From Chrysoporthe austroafricana (Eukaryota > Ascomycota > Sordariomycetes > Diaporthales > Cryphonectriaceae): DNA of 64,000 bases. The notes beneath the pieces were generated by a model. The model searched no databases and was not told the origin of the DNA. It saw nothing but the letters and a program-made list of their open reading frames with translations. Position 1 is the stretch's first letter, and every line of letters starts with the position of its first letter. This document shows positions 53,315 to 64,000 of this stretch, piece by piece. The stretch lies in assembly GCA_001051155.2 (NCBI GenBank), contig JYIP02000007.1, positions 2,544,342 through 2,608,341 of the forward strand. The letters are read 5' to 3'. A program made the translations under genes and the position numbers.

Positions 53315-54705
53315 ATGGATATGAACGTCGATGAATCTAGGCCCGACCCGCCCCTGAGCTTTCAGGAGCCGGAGTGGTGTCGGCAAATGAGCGAGCTCCA
53401 GGATGAAATCGAAGAGGAGAAGAATAAGCGGAGGGAGGCTGAGCAACGAATTGATCAAGCGCCAAGGAAAACAACCTTCGCGGAGTGTTTACGGTTGTAT
53501 CACACACTTACCGTCGAAAACCTCACTGTGGAAAACTCAAAGTGGGCTACGGCAGGAACCACGCCTGTCGAAGGGAAGTATTACCCTCAAAAGATACTCC
53601 CCTGGAAGGACTGCGAGGAGGTCTTGCGAGGATACTATGAGGAGTTCTTGAATGTCTTCCATCCTCTCGGGGACGAGGCCCCGGAACTTTTCAAGCCCAA
53701 CCACAGCATCAAAGAAGCGGTTAGAGACGTATGTCTATATCCGCTGTCTTGTGAGAAAGAACTTGAAGTCCATCAGCAGTTCGTGGTGGAGACCCCAGTC
53801 ACGCGTATCTTATCCGAACTGTCCAAAGTTGCGCCGCCCAACGTTGCCGCTGATCTTGGGATTGGCAAAGGTGTGCAGTTCCGGCCTCATACGGATAGCC
53901 TTACCGATGAGACATCCGAACGAAGAGCGCCAAACTATCGGACCTGTTTTCATGTCAAACCTAGAGAGAACCAAGAAGACGAAAGAGCTTCTGCATTCAT
54001 CGTCGCGTACGAGCCACCGCACAAGGTCTCCGTTGATGACCTCCGACGAGCACTCAACACGCCGGACGTATGCCAGAAAGCCATTTCCGGCCAGGCAGAT
54101 CGCGGAGAAGAGGTTGTTGCAAAGGCGATAACCCAGACGTTCCACTACATGGTCGACCTTGGCCACGAGTACAGCTACCTGACCACTGGAGAGGCGATCG
54201 TTTTCCTTCGCGTCCGTCGGATCCATGACAAGAAGAAAGACTTCAAGAGGCTATACTACCACATTGTCGAGCCTAAGAAGGATGTAAGAGATACAAATGA
54301 TCTCTTTCATTCCGCAATTGGCCACGTGGCCAGTTTCTGCTTGATGTCCTTCCGGTCTAAGAAAACTAACAAAGATTGGCTGGACATGGCGAAACAGGTG
54401 TGGGAGGCGGAAGAGAAGGGAGAGAAGGGGCCGATAAAGATCTGGCCCCAATTTGACCAGGAACCTGCACCAGACGACGCAGTGGCGATGGCGGACACGT
54501 CGCCATCGTCTTCTTTGCATCCATTGTCTCTAGAAAGCGCCTCTCAGGAGTTTTCATCGTCAGCTGTTCCTCCTGGTACTCGTAAACTCTCCGCTCAGGT
54601 AGCGAAGATGCCCATCGCCGCAGGAGAAGATGGTGGAGATGAAGAAGATGACGACGACGACGATGATGATGAGGATGATCGTAGCATCTATGATAGTGAG
54701 GACGA

Positions 54706-54750
<45 letters not shown>

Positions 54751-55594
54751 AGGCGACGCCGGTGAAGGGAGTAGCTCGAGGGGAATGCTGGGAACGGCAT
54801 CCCAGCCGGGGCCCGCTTCTGGGGAAGGATCCGGAGCAGTCGACGCAGAATGGAAGAAACGCCGTGTTCGGCAGTACTGCACGCAGGCATGCCTGCTAGG
54901 ACTCAAAAGGGGTACTCCCTTGGACGGGAACTGTCCAAACGTGGTGGCACACCGCCGTGCAGGAGACGGCGTCCATCACCCCGTCACCGCGGACGCCTTC
55001 CCGCTCCTCCTTCGGAAACAGCTGCGTCGGAGCGTCGTTCGGCACTGCAAGCCCCTGGGGCTGCAGGGCTCCCGAGGTGAGCTGTTCAAGCTGACCTTGA
55101 CGGGTTACGGCTACACATTTGTGGCCAAAGGGACGGTGTCATCCTTCGTTCAATATCTCAAGCACGAGGGCTACTTCTACCAGCGGCTCGAAATGCTGCA
55201 GGGCAACGCCGTGCCCGTCTATCTAGGCAACATTGACCTGGAGATAGGCTACTACCTCGACGTCGACGTCGACATCGTCCACATGTTGCTGATGTCGTGG
55301 GGCGGCCAGGACCTGGCCGCGGCGGGCCCAGCGGACCTGAGAAGCGAAATGGACCGCACAATGAGCGAAGTGTGGGAGGCCGGCGTAGCGCACAGCGATC
55401 CGCGGCCAGCGAACATGCTGTGGAACGCGGAGCGCCGCCGCGTCATGGCTATCAACTTCGACCGTTCCGTCCACGTCCCCATGCCAAGACGAGTTAAGGA
55501 GCTCAGGGACCAAGGAATAAACTTTAGGGTGGTAAAGCTGCGCAGGGACCGCCGAAAGCGTAAGAACAAAAAGGTTCTAGGCTTCTCACATTAG
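53315..55594 (+). CDS. nuclease-like plus kinase-like accessory protein, 759 aa
   Basis: Intact, intronless frame; the start context is GCACA-ATG-GAT. Residues 17-50 form a charged coiled coil (MSELQDEIEEEKNKRREAEQ). Residues about 90-370 resemble the N-terminal region of fungal proteins I recall as restriction-endonuclease-like: FIVAYEPPHKVSVDDLRRAL near 227 sits where an EYK-type motif is usual, followed by AITQTFHYMVDLGHEYSYL, TTGEAIVFLRV and YYHIVEPKKDV. The usual E..K pair is altered here (AYE). A Ser-rich linker and an almost pure Asp tract (about 444-486) follow. The C-terminal domain is kinase-like: ACLLGLKRGTPLDGNCP, GYTFVAKGTVS, LQGNAVPVYLGNIDLE, a catalytic-loop-like HSDPRPANML near 692 and INFDRS near 712 in the DFG position. 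The end is basic (RRDRRKRKNKK), a possible nuclear signal. Nuclease-kinase fusions occur among Crinkler-type effectors, but that link is an inference. Confidence 0.7.
54711..54750 (+). repeat. (GAC)n microsatellite coding for poly-Asp
   Basis: An uninterrupted GAC trinucleotide run lies inside the 759-aa gene, within a longer GAC/GAT/GAG acidic stretch from about 54640 to 54760. Confidence 0.9.
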
Positions 55595-55656
55595 CATCGG
55601 TACGAGGTGTACGGAGCAGACAGGACGGGCCTGCGGAAAAGTAAAGCCAACAGCAT

Positions 55657-55688
55657 AATAAACTAGTTTAGGCGTTTATCTCAATAAA
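55657..55688 (+). terminator. polyadenylation signals after the 53315 gene
   Basis: AATAAA occurs at 55657-55662 and 55683-55688, 63-90 nt beyond the stop codon. Confidence 0.5.
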
Positions 55689-57899
55689 GAACAAAATTTG
55701 AATGGAAAATAGTTGATAATCACATTGACTCTTGATGCTTACATATTTTCGCGAATGACAAGTATTTTTGCTTGTGAAATAAATGTATATAGATAGACAC
55801 TCTCTCCTTTAAGTTGCTAGGACCGAATATACCCTCCGTGGACTCTATTCCGGGGCCGGGGGCTTGGGTAGCGGGGGAACGTTAGTTATCTGGGCCCATT
55901 GGCGGTATTGGCTCAGATGCCCACAGGGCAGAGTGGCTTCTCTGCTGTGTTCTTGTTTTCCTTGTGGTCTACCAGGGGATGGACGGGACACCTACGCTGC
56001 TCCTCGTGGGCCCGTAATGCTGGGAGCTCGTCCGCCAGGCATCCTGCTTCCGTACCCAGAGATCAGCCCCTTTCTGATGGGACATTACAGAGGCCACGTG
56101 CCGGGTGGGAACCGCTGGTGGACCCGCTTCGAGCATGGCTGGCTGGCTGGGTTGGGTTCACTGCGGGACGCCATGTGGACCAGTCGGATGCGAGTAGCCC
56201 ATGTGCCGAAGAGAACGAGAATGCAAGATGGCTCCCCGACAAGCCGGCGTACTGTGTAATTACTATGGTATCATGGGCTTTTGTCGCCTTCCAGGCAAGT
56301 GTCAACCAACGGTCCACAGGTACGTCTGCACATGGCGGGAGGTTTTCCTCTCAGTCTGATGCCCCAGCGTTCTCTTCTCCTTTCAAGAGAGGAGCATCCT
56401 TCTTCGATATACGAGTAGTTCCACATCCACAGGCCGATGCTCCTATCCGCCGAGCCCCGGATCAGGACGGTGCTAGGTAGTATCGCACCGGATCTACCCC
56501 TGTCCACCTGAGCCGAAGGAGAGAGATCTTGGTTCTCAAGGGACCCGCTCCCCCCCCCCTGCCTGGTTGCCCGCTGATGGTTCATGCTGGGCTGGCAGTG
56601 GCCACGACACCATACGGCTGGGAAGCTAGCTGCTGCGGCGTGGATGGAGTGCTTCAGGAGATGAGCGACCGTGGATGCGGGTCGAGAGATCCAGCAAAAG
56701 CAAGTAGTGGCACTGCTCCTCGCCGTCTGCTGCCTTCTGGGCTCGATCTAGAGCTTTGCTGGGCGGGTGGGGAGCGGGTCACCGCGGTCTGTGCCGCAGC
56801 CAGCCAGGATCCACCCCCCCACCCACACGCATCCTGCAGGTCGGCTCCGGGAGACCAGTTGCATGGGGCATCACTAAGGTCTCTTCGGCAGCTAACAGCC
56901 TGGAGCTAACACAGGTGCACACGCACATAGCTGGATGGTAAATCGTCGCCCAAATCAAGCGACGGAATACATACAACAGGGCTACGCATTGGGGCCACGA
57001 AAGCAGAACCCTCTCGTGGTCAACTCGGGATTCTGGTCTGAGGACCAGAAACCAAACCAGAAATCAAATCAGAGCTCTCCTGCGTACCTCTAGTCACTTT
57101 CATATGTTGCCATGGGTCGGCATTATCGTCGCCACCCCACGGCCTCATACACTTGACTGTCTCCACTACCCACGTCAACATCGTCTACCCTTCTCTGGGT
57201 TGTCGGACGGTCCCCCATCCTGCTTCAACCCGAGCTGCACTGGCAGGTCAACGCCGGAAGGAACTCTGCCCTGCACCTCGCAGTACGCAGCCAAGGACAC
57301 GCTCGCCATCCGCACCCGATGCCAGGCTGCAGACGGCTGAGGAGTCCGCGCCCTGGCTCTGCGATGGCCTGGCTCGTTTCTCACAGTCTCGTGCCTGCAT
57401 TAGCGTCTAGCACTAGTGCATGCAGCCAAGGTCGCCTCGCGCTCTAGCGGCCATCGCCGCTGTGGCAGATCGGACGGCTCCTGGGCTTGTGGGCTGCCCT
57501 GGACTGGTGGGCTGCAGCAGGTCGGTTTCCGGCCAGGGGCTCCCGGTCGCCAGGAGCCCTGGTCCCCCTGGCTCGATCGCTCAGATTACCTTTGCATTCA
57601 TCGCGGTCAGGCTCGTTCGGATCTCGGGAGCATACCTAGACAAGGCTGGGCTGGGCTCTGCTACAAACTTGCAAACCCCTCTTTCGGCGCAAACGCAAGC
57701 ACACACACACACCACAACAGCAATGCATCTGTCTGCCCGCCGGGCAGGGCCCGAAACAGGCTGGTCTGGCCTGCGGTTGTAAACATACACAGTACGACTT
57801 GGATTTACCTTTTCCCGACTTCTTTCTGAGCGCATGCATCCATGCGATGTGTGGTGTGGACAGTGTGTGTAGAGGGAGGGGGTGAGTGAGCATCGTTAT
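55689..57899. other. intergenic, no gene supported
   Basis: Short overlapping frames occur on both strands without domains. There is a C-run at 56551-56559 and a short (CA)n at about 57701-57712. Confidence 0.4.
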
Positions 57900-59148
57900 C
57901 TAAAGACCCGGGCGCTTGGGCTCCCCACCCTCGAGCGCAGCTGGCAGCGGAGCACGGTGGGGCTTGACAGCTCCCTGGGTGTGACAAACATCGAGACGGA
58001 CAACGTGCAGTACAGGGGTGCCGCGGCGTGCCGCGCTGAGCCGCTCGGCATCGTCCGGCCTGGCTGTTTTATACTAGACCTCTCGAACCCGCCGAGCGAG
58101 CCTGGCGGGGATAAGCTCAAGCGACAACGCGAAGCTCGACCTGATCCTCGCCACGGGGGCTCAGGGGAGGCTGTTCTTTGCCACCAACACGTCAGGGTCG
58201 CCCGCCGCCGTCAAGCTGGTACAGCAGAATGCCTCGAACGCCGAGACGCTGGCAGACGAGATCCAGAGATCCAGGCAGGTGACGGGGTTTGCGAGGCAGT
58301 CGGACAAGGGCGGGCGCATTGTGCGGGTAGTAGATGTCATCTACCCCTTTGACGAGGTGCACGTACCCACGACGCCTTTTGATCACGTCTGCATGGTGCT
58401 GCAGCTGGTAACGCCCAGACCTTCGCCGACATCATATTGAACCAGCTCAGCGGGTAAACCCACCTCGTGGCCCTCCCCCCATCGCACTGTCCTCAGAGAA
58501 CGCAGCTGACGCGAGACCCGGGCCTGCCGATGGAGCTAGCGGTCTCGTACCGGGACGCCCTGGTAGCCCTCAAAGTCCTGCACGACGGGAGCTGGATGCA
58601 CCATGACCTGAAGCCAAGCAACATCGGCCTCATCGGCAGCCCGCGGCGCGCCATCCTGCTGGACACCGACACGGCTGAGCGGATCCGCCCAGGGGGCGAA
58701 GAAATACACCCAGCCCGAGGGGCTAGGCAGGCCCGGCTACCTCGGCCCGAAGCTCGAGATGGGCGGCTGGTACGACCGCGGGGTCAACAGCTGGGCCATG
58801 GGCGTCATCTTGTTTGAGCTGATGTACGGCTGCCAGCCGTGGACGGACAGCATCAACCCGTGGCGCAGCGACAACCGGGAGTCTGTCAACAAGCGCCCCT
58901 GGTTTGGGGAGCGCTACCACGAGATCCTGTACGTGATGACCCCGGACCACATGAACTGGCGCAACGCGCCGGCGAAGGGGTGCACCTACACCGTGGGCAT
59001 CCCCATGCTGCAGGGACGTCTGGAATACTACCACAGCCGCACATGCAGCACAGTACCCGCACACACGCTCCCGCGGTCGACCCTTCCCCGGTCAATGTGC
59101 ACAAGGGGGGAGAGCGCTATCATGATGGCCCGGGAAGCAAGTGAATAA
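57900..59148 (+). pseudogene. frameshifted serine/threonine kinase gene
   Basis: The kinase motifs appear in order but in different frames: an N-terminal piece (VGLDSSLGVTNIETDNVQY, GCFILDLSNP), then LFFATNTSGSPAAVKLVQQ (VAIK-type Lys) and DHVCMVLQL (hinge), then AQTFADIILNQLSG. After a 43-nt intron (58454-58496; GTAAAC, CTCAG) come YRDALVALKVLHDGSWMHHDLKPSN (catalytic loop, HHD for HRD) and LLDTDTAE (in place of DFG). After another shift in a G-run near 58691 come GYLGPKLEMGGWYDRGVNSW and AMGVILFELMYGCQPW. At least three single-base shifts are needed (near 58115, 58410 and 58691). The catalytic residues are otherwise kept, so recent decay or sequencing error are both possible. Confidence 0.8.
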
Positions 59149-59929
59149 GCGGATGAGCTGACGCCCGGAGTCGACAGCAGAGACGGCTCCGACACGTCCA
59201 TTGTTGCAGCCCGGGGAGAGAAGCCGGAAGGCTCCAAAGGTAAATACCGAGTGAGGCACGCTGCATGGTGCTGTAGATGACGTACGTGTAAACCAGCTTG
59301 CTGCAAGAACTACCGATGAGGGAGGATGTCATCAAGAGCTTGGATTCGTCACCTGCCCTGAAGTCGGCTGGTCTGACAGACCTCCGTCACACGCGACAGA
59401 CTCTCCCTGCCGAAGGCATTTGCGATGACTAGATGTAGAAGTCGTTCGGTGGGTCTCATAGGGGATGCTGTGGAAGAAATACCTCTGGTCGTGCGTTATT
59501 AAGCACCCCACTAATATTTGCGGCCTTGATGAGGACGCTCTATGATTTGGCGTCGAATGTTCATGTTAGGGTCGGCATTGTCAGTATACTGAAGCAGGAA
59601 CGAATCGAATTGAATAACCGAGCAAGTGTTGTGGAGGAAAAAGCAAGCGCGAGCCAAAGCTGGCTTGACCCGGGACGTTGACATCCAGCTTGCATTCCTC
59701 AGCGCGCGTTCGAGCCGCCCCCGGCTTTCTGCAATCACAAATACTCTGGCACGCGTCTGGTATGTGCAAAGGCCAACAAGATCCGGCACCGTCGAAGACA
59801 CCAAGCTACTAACAGACTCGACACAAATTAGCGCCGGGGCGACCCTGGACCCTCCCTTTCGTCTATCCTGCTCCCTTCGTCCCCGGAGAGGAGCTATCTT
59901 GAACACTCCCAATCAACCACAACACCACC
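59149..59929. other. intergenic and promoter of the 59930 gene
   Basis: No gene. The 60 nt before 59930 is A/C-rich (CACTCCCAATCAACCACAAC), as in fungal leaders. Confidence 0.4.
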
Positions 59930-60523
59930 ATGGCCACCACCCCAACAGACTCGCCTCTACCGCTCACAGCCGCCAACGTCGCACACCTCTGCGATGGACC
60001 GCCGGCCCAGCCGAAGCTCTCCGGTTGTCTGCAAGGCACGCGGTCATTTCACGCCGATGGCCTCCACTCCGACCGCCGCATCCAGGTGGCGAAACTTGCG
60101 GTGAAGTGCGCGATGTGGGAGCTCTTCCACCTACAGCCCGAGGGCTACCAGCTGCTGCTGCGCGACGACCTACGGTTCCACGGCGACCATGTTTGCCTCA
60201 AGGAGGGCTGCAACGCCCGCATGAACGACCTTCGGTACTGGGAGTCCAAGGAGGTCTTTTTCGAGGAGGCGCTGCGGCGCATACAGCGAGACCGGCTCGG
60301 GGTGCACGCATTGGCCTACCAGCAAGAGACCTTGCAGCAGGAGATGGAGGATGCCCTCCTGGAAATGGAGTTCATCGCCCGCTGGCCGGAGGTGAAGCAA
60401 AGGGTGGACCAGTGGCTTGAGAGCGTCGGCCGGTCGCGCAGGAGCTCACGGCTTGCGGGGCTGCCGCCAGAAGTTCTCGAGCCCTTGTCCCCGCGACGAC
60501 GGCGCAGGGGACATAGAGGCTGA
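59930..60523 (+). CDS. hypothetical protein, 197 aa
   Basis: Single exon with an optimal start context (CACC-ATG-GCC). The protein starts with a Thr/Pro-rich 20 residues, then a conserved-looking block (LTAANVAHLCDG, DRRIQVAKLAVKCAMWELF, LRFHGDHVCLKEGCNARM) and a long helical segment (FFEEALRRIQRDRL, YQQETLQQEMEDALLEMEFI). It ends in a very basic tail (PRRRRRGHRG). No signal peptide. Cys and His at HGDHVC...GCN could form a small metal site, but this is not established. No family was recognised. Confidence 0.65.
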   Translation: MATTPTDSPLPLTAANVAHLCDGPPAQPKLSGCLQGTRSFHADGLHSDRRIQVAKLAVKCAMWELFHLQPEGYQLLLRDDLRFHGDHVCLKEGCNARMNDLRYWESKEVFFEEALRRIQRDRLGVHALAYQQETLQQEMEDALLEMEFIARWPEVKQRVDQWLESVGRSRRSSRLAGLPPEVLEPLSPRRRRRGHRG

Positions 60524-61001
60524 ATCAGGTCGTGGGGACCGTCGTCAGAAAGGCATCTGGGCACATAGGACTATACTATCAGCCTAACGGGGGCGAGGGC
60601 AGACCAGAGAGGCAGCGGGCAGTGGACAGCAAGCAGTTGGTGCCGGCGGCGACGCTGAAGTTGACTGACATTATGTACCCGTCGGGTTACTGTGCTAGCG
60701 CACGCTCGGGCTGATGATTTGGTGGATAAAGGACGTTGGTATTATTCAAGGGCCAATTGCGCATTATTTATCAAGTGGTGTGTTGGCTAATCATCTCTAG
60801 AGTTGGGGGGGGGGGAGGCGCCAGGAACGAGGCTGAAGAATAGACACATGCTACCGAGAATTCGGCACCCTTCCGGGCCAGTCGCAGACGATACTCAACG
60901 AAAATATTCGAGGCTGGGGATTTGACTGTTACGAACTCCTCTTCATCCATGGGGATTGCATTACAGGTGACCACATGGAAGCAATAATGAAGTGACCTGT
61001 G
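60524..61001. other. intergenic next to a transposon fragment
   Basis: On the minus strand, a short frame from about 60950 (MDEEEFVTVKSPASNIFVEY) may be the remnant of an exon. There is a G-run at 60808-60817. Nothing else was recognised. Confidence 0.3.
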
Positions 61002-61350
61002 CGTCGCAAGGGGTATTTCCGGACCGGCCCCTGTTCCGGACCACCCTTGCCAGCCATATCGCCAATACAACCCCTTATCTATATATATTACTTTTTCTCC
61101 TTCAACCTTTGTCTTGACGACTTCCCTTTTCTACTGAACATCCATATAGTTCAATGAAGCCATAGACCGAGCGCGAAGTTGCTAAAGCCGTCGAAGCAAT
61201 CACAGATGGTCAATCTATTAGACAAGCTTCGTCGGCTTACGGCATTCCGAAAACTATTCTTCTACGCCATCTTTCTAAATCCCAACTATATAAGACTGCC
61301 TACCAATGAGCCATAAGTGGCTGGCTGGCAGAGCAGAAAGTCGACCCTGA
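61002..61350 (+). mobile_element. 5' fragment of a pogo/Fot1-like element with helix-turn-helix relic
   Basis: The end CGTCGCAAGGGGTATTTCC...GCCAGCCATATCGCC aligns with the 57-bp terminal repeat of the 9978 element. After an AT-rich leader, the ATG at 61154 opens MKP, a TAG, then TEREVAKAVEAITDG, SIRQASSAYGIPKTILLRHL and SQLYKTAYQ. This is the N-terminal psq-type helix-turn-helix of pogo/Fot1 transposases. The relic is followed by a stop, and the rest of the transposase is missing. Confidence 0.75.
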
Positions 61351-63904
61351 CATCATCTAGCTCTTCGGCTTCGACCCTATTCCGACCACAGACGACCCTC
61401 CACGTGCCTAGCGGCCTCCACGAACTAGGCCGAGGGGCATTGCCTGAGGGCAGCGCAAATTTTATGACGAGACACCAGACCAGACAGGAAGCGGGCGGGG
61501 AGCAGGCCTTGACCGTCGCAAGAAGGTGGGGAGCGGCGGTGTTGGCCACGCTCATCTGTGGACGAGCAGGCTGGGTCTCCGTCCGGGCGGCTTAGTCTCC
61601 CGCCTCGGCTTCCGCGGAACGACCTGAGAACGATCTGAACATTATGGTATGTAGTATGATAGCTCAGGGCAATGGACAGTGGTCTGGCCTGGCCAGGTGC
61701 CCGACCGACCACCTACATGTAGAGAGGGGTGTGTGATCTGGGCGTAGCACCCTGGCCACCCACCGGGCCTGTCGGCAGTATATTTGAGAGATTGACGGCG
61801 GCGGTACCTAGTACCTAAGACATCTCTTGTAGACGCTATCGACGAGGGTGCGCACTTCGCCGTGCATTCCTCGAAGAGGCCGCGGACCAACCGAACACGT
61901 AACAGTAACAACAATAACAACAACAACACGGCGGGCTGCCCAAGCACCAACTGCAATCTCGTACCATCCGGCCTGGCTTCTCTCCGAGCGAAAGGAAACA
62001 GGAGGCCCAAGAAGACTACCTGCATGCGGTCAAGAAGGCCCAGACGGGCAGTGTCCTCTGCGGCGAAGGGGGCTGGGGGGCGGAGCCCGAGCCTGTGGCC
62101 GAGCACCGACTGTCTATCCGAGCCGCCGGCCCACACGGCTGAGAGCGCCCAGCGGGCGGGCGGCCGGCAGCCGATACGGGAGGCCCTCCGCCGGCCGAAT
62201 CACCAAGCAGACCCGGTGCGGGAAGGTCTCCTGCGAGCTAGATCGGCATGGCCAGGCGCGCGTGACGAGACAAGTGTTAGTTGGAAAACAAGCAGGAGCA
62301 TCGGGCTGAAACCGCCAGGCTGGCCGCAAGCGAGCAGATCAGCAGTCCTTCAGCGCATAATGCATGCATGCAAGCTATTGCTATCCTGAGGATATAGGTC
62401 AGGCACTGCTTGGACAGCCTGAGGCCGGTTGTAGGGTGGGGGTCAATATTACAAGAGAGGCTTCGCCGGCGTGGTGATAGTAACGTTGAGCGTATCATTT
62501 GTGCGAACGGCGTTGTGGGATGCGCTGCCTTCTCTCTCTCGCATGCCATAGGTATGCGGGAGCTACAGGATTGGCTGCCCGCTTCCCCAGCCGTAACGTC
62601 TCCGTCCGCTAAGCCTTGATATGTTCCGGAAGAGGCTGTACTCGAAGTCGAGGACATCCGCGAGCTTGAATTCGCATTGTCAGTAGTCATGAGCAGCTCT
62701 AGTATTCTCAAGTGCCTAAACGGTAGGTAGGCAGCTGGAATGGCAGCAGACAGAACAGGCACAGCCCGGGCACTCACGGGAAGTTCTGGTGATCGCTGTG
62801 TGTAGGCGGTCTTGACGTACAGACCAGCTCGAGAAGAGGTACCTGGATGGGGAACAGCACCCTCCTGCTGGTGCTGTCGGGGCGACACAGTGGGTCGGTC
62901 TCGCCGCCCCTGTCGCCCCCAAGCGGCCTGCGTGTCCCAGGCATCCCCTGAGGCCAGACATGTAGCACATGACGAGACATGGGCTTGGAAACCAAACACG
63001 AGCATTGTGGCCAAGCTTGGGCTCCGAGACCGCACATAAGTATAGTGGTGAAGTATAGACCTCTGAGACGGCTACGCCTTGCAGCAGGCATCCCCATGCG
63101 TTCCCAAGCCACCATGAAAAAAAAGGCCTTCCGAGGCCTTCCCAGGCCTACCCAAGCCACTACAAGTTCAGATATCGCGCTACCACCAACAGCTACAGCA
63201 GTCAGCCGTCGCCGCCAGGGCTGCTACTGGAGGAGTGCTTGTCTTTCTGTGCCGGCTTCTGCCTACTGAATCAGAGCGACCACGCCGGACGGTGCCATAC
63301 CGCCCACGAACCCTGCTCCATCGCGTCAATGGTATTCTATCAAAGCACCCTGATGAGACGGTTGAAGTTTTCGTCTTGTGCTGAAGGTGTCCTTCGCCGT
63401 ACATAGAAGCTCACCACCGCCTAAGCATTGAACGAGGTGCAGTGTCCCAAACAGATTACCCCCAGCAGAAGAGTGGTCCGGTAAGGGGTTAATAAGTGCG
63501 CCAGGACTCCAGAGCTCCAGCAAAGATGATGTTGAGAGCCCTCGACCAGCGCCTGGGCACCGAGTATTGTCGTAGTCGGATTCGTAGAGAGGGAGGGGGA
63601 ATGGAGCGATTAGCCCTCTGTTCCCAAGACAGCACGATCTTGGATTGTTCCGCGAGCGTCCCACCGAAATAGACAACAGAGCCCGAATAGGTCGACCAGA
63701 GCCCGGAATGGCTGGGAAGTGCAAGCACAGGGCTAGGTATCTGCCTTTCCAGAGCTGGTCGGGCTGAAGGCGGTCCTGTCCATATTAATGAGTATTGGGC
63801 TCGCGCACCTGCACGGCAGCTCCTGATAACCGGCATTTCCAGCGTGGTGCATGTATGCTGTATCAGAAAGAGACCTAATTTGAGAAAACTGTCACGTTGA
63901 CTGA

Positions 63905-63905
<1 letters not shown>
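61351..63905. other. intergenic, no gene supported
   Basis: Open frames at 61.86-62.39 kb (plus) and 62.28-63.03 kb (minus) have no recognisable domains. A dispersed-repeat piece shared with 50.34-50.40 kb lies at 62860-62925 (CCTGCTGGTGCTGTCGGGGCG). Short GGCCTTCC-type repeats lie at 63120-63155. Confidence 0.4.
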
Positions 63906-63938
<33 letters not shown>

Positions 63939-64000
63939 AGACACCCCCCCCCTAATAAAAAAAAAAACAGGAGGAGGGGGGAAAAAACAAAAAAGAAGGG
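63906..64000. repeat. poly-A run and low-complexity end
   Basis: There are 30 consecutive A (63906-63935), then C-run, A-run and G-rich segments to the window edge. No coding or structured content. It is either a simple-sequence region or a poorly assembled end. Confidence 0.85.

Noticed and set aside
61862..62389. 175-aa plus-strand frame with an Asn run
   Set aside because: The Asn run comes from an AACAACAAC tract. The rest is Arg/Pro-rich and unlike a real protein. A Zn2Cys6 pattern was looked for and not found.
62277..63035. 252-aa minus-strand frame
   Set aside because: No domain, and it overlaps a dispersed-repeat piece. It is open mainly by chance in GC-rich DNA.

Overview
The window is nuclear DNA of a filamentous ascomycete (Pezizomycotina, most likely a Sordariomycete). 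Support: short introns (about 45-110 nt) with GTAAGT/GTATGT-type donors, CTAAC/CTGAC branch sites and CAG/TAG acceptors; CACC-ATG start contexts; a FunK1-type kinase gene; a TRF/telobox protein; and pogo/Fot1-like transposons. There is no bacterial gene layout, no rRNA, no CRISPR array and no telomeric repeat array.

Layout. 0.9-6.8 kb holds an 844-aa protein with an internally duplicated domain (minus strand) and a 779-aa spliced repeat/coiled-coil protein (plus strand). 7-9.9 kb is GC-rich repeat debris. 9.98-11.75 kb is one pogo/Fot1-like transposon with perfect 57-bp terminal inverted repeats and a TA target duplication, interrupted by an assembly gap. 11.8-16.5 kb holds a deleted accessory gene, a C2H2 zinc-finger gene and a FunK1 kinase broken by a nonsense codon, with a 441-bp duplication of its 5' end. 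18.1-19.5 kb holds a 471-aa orphan. 24.1-34.2 kb is the stable-looking core: a four-exon TRF/telobox telomere-binding protein (854 aa), a small putative secreted protein and a PA-TM-RING ubiquitin ligase (874 aa). 35.2-45.4 kb is strongly decayed: a truncated pogo element, a casein-kinase-1 relic, an accessory-family relic with in-frame TAG codons, and two further kinase relics. 45.4-46.4 kb holds a two-exon orphan. 46.8-50.5 kb is AT-rich, with a spliced membrane-protein gene between two copies of a dispersed repeat. 51-52.8 kb carries promoter tandem repeats, a small gene and a broken gene. 53.3-55.6 kb encodes an intact 759-aa protein combining a nuclease-like N-terminal region, an acidic tract and a kinase-like C-terminus. 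57.9-59.2 kb is a frameshifted kinase gene. 59.9-60.5 kb encodes a 197-aa orphan. The end holds a third pogo-like fragment and low-complexity DNA.

How it fits together. The housekeeping genes (TRF/telobox, PA-TM-RING) sit in the middle and read cleanly through introns. On both sides lies accessory DNA rich in kinase and kinase-like genes, most of them broken. In several relics (FunK1, its duplicated 5' end, the 39.1-kb relic) the stops fall where a CAA or CAG codon is expected, a CpA-to-TpA change typical of repeat-induced point mutation (RIP). The 759-aa protein is the intact member of a family that also has a relic at 43.4-44.0 kb.

Assembly caution: two single-N positions (10140 and 52165) are each flanked by direct repeats of 135 and 99 bp. 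They are best read as unmerged contig overlaps, not biological duplications.
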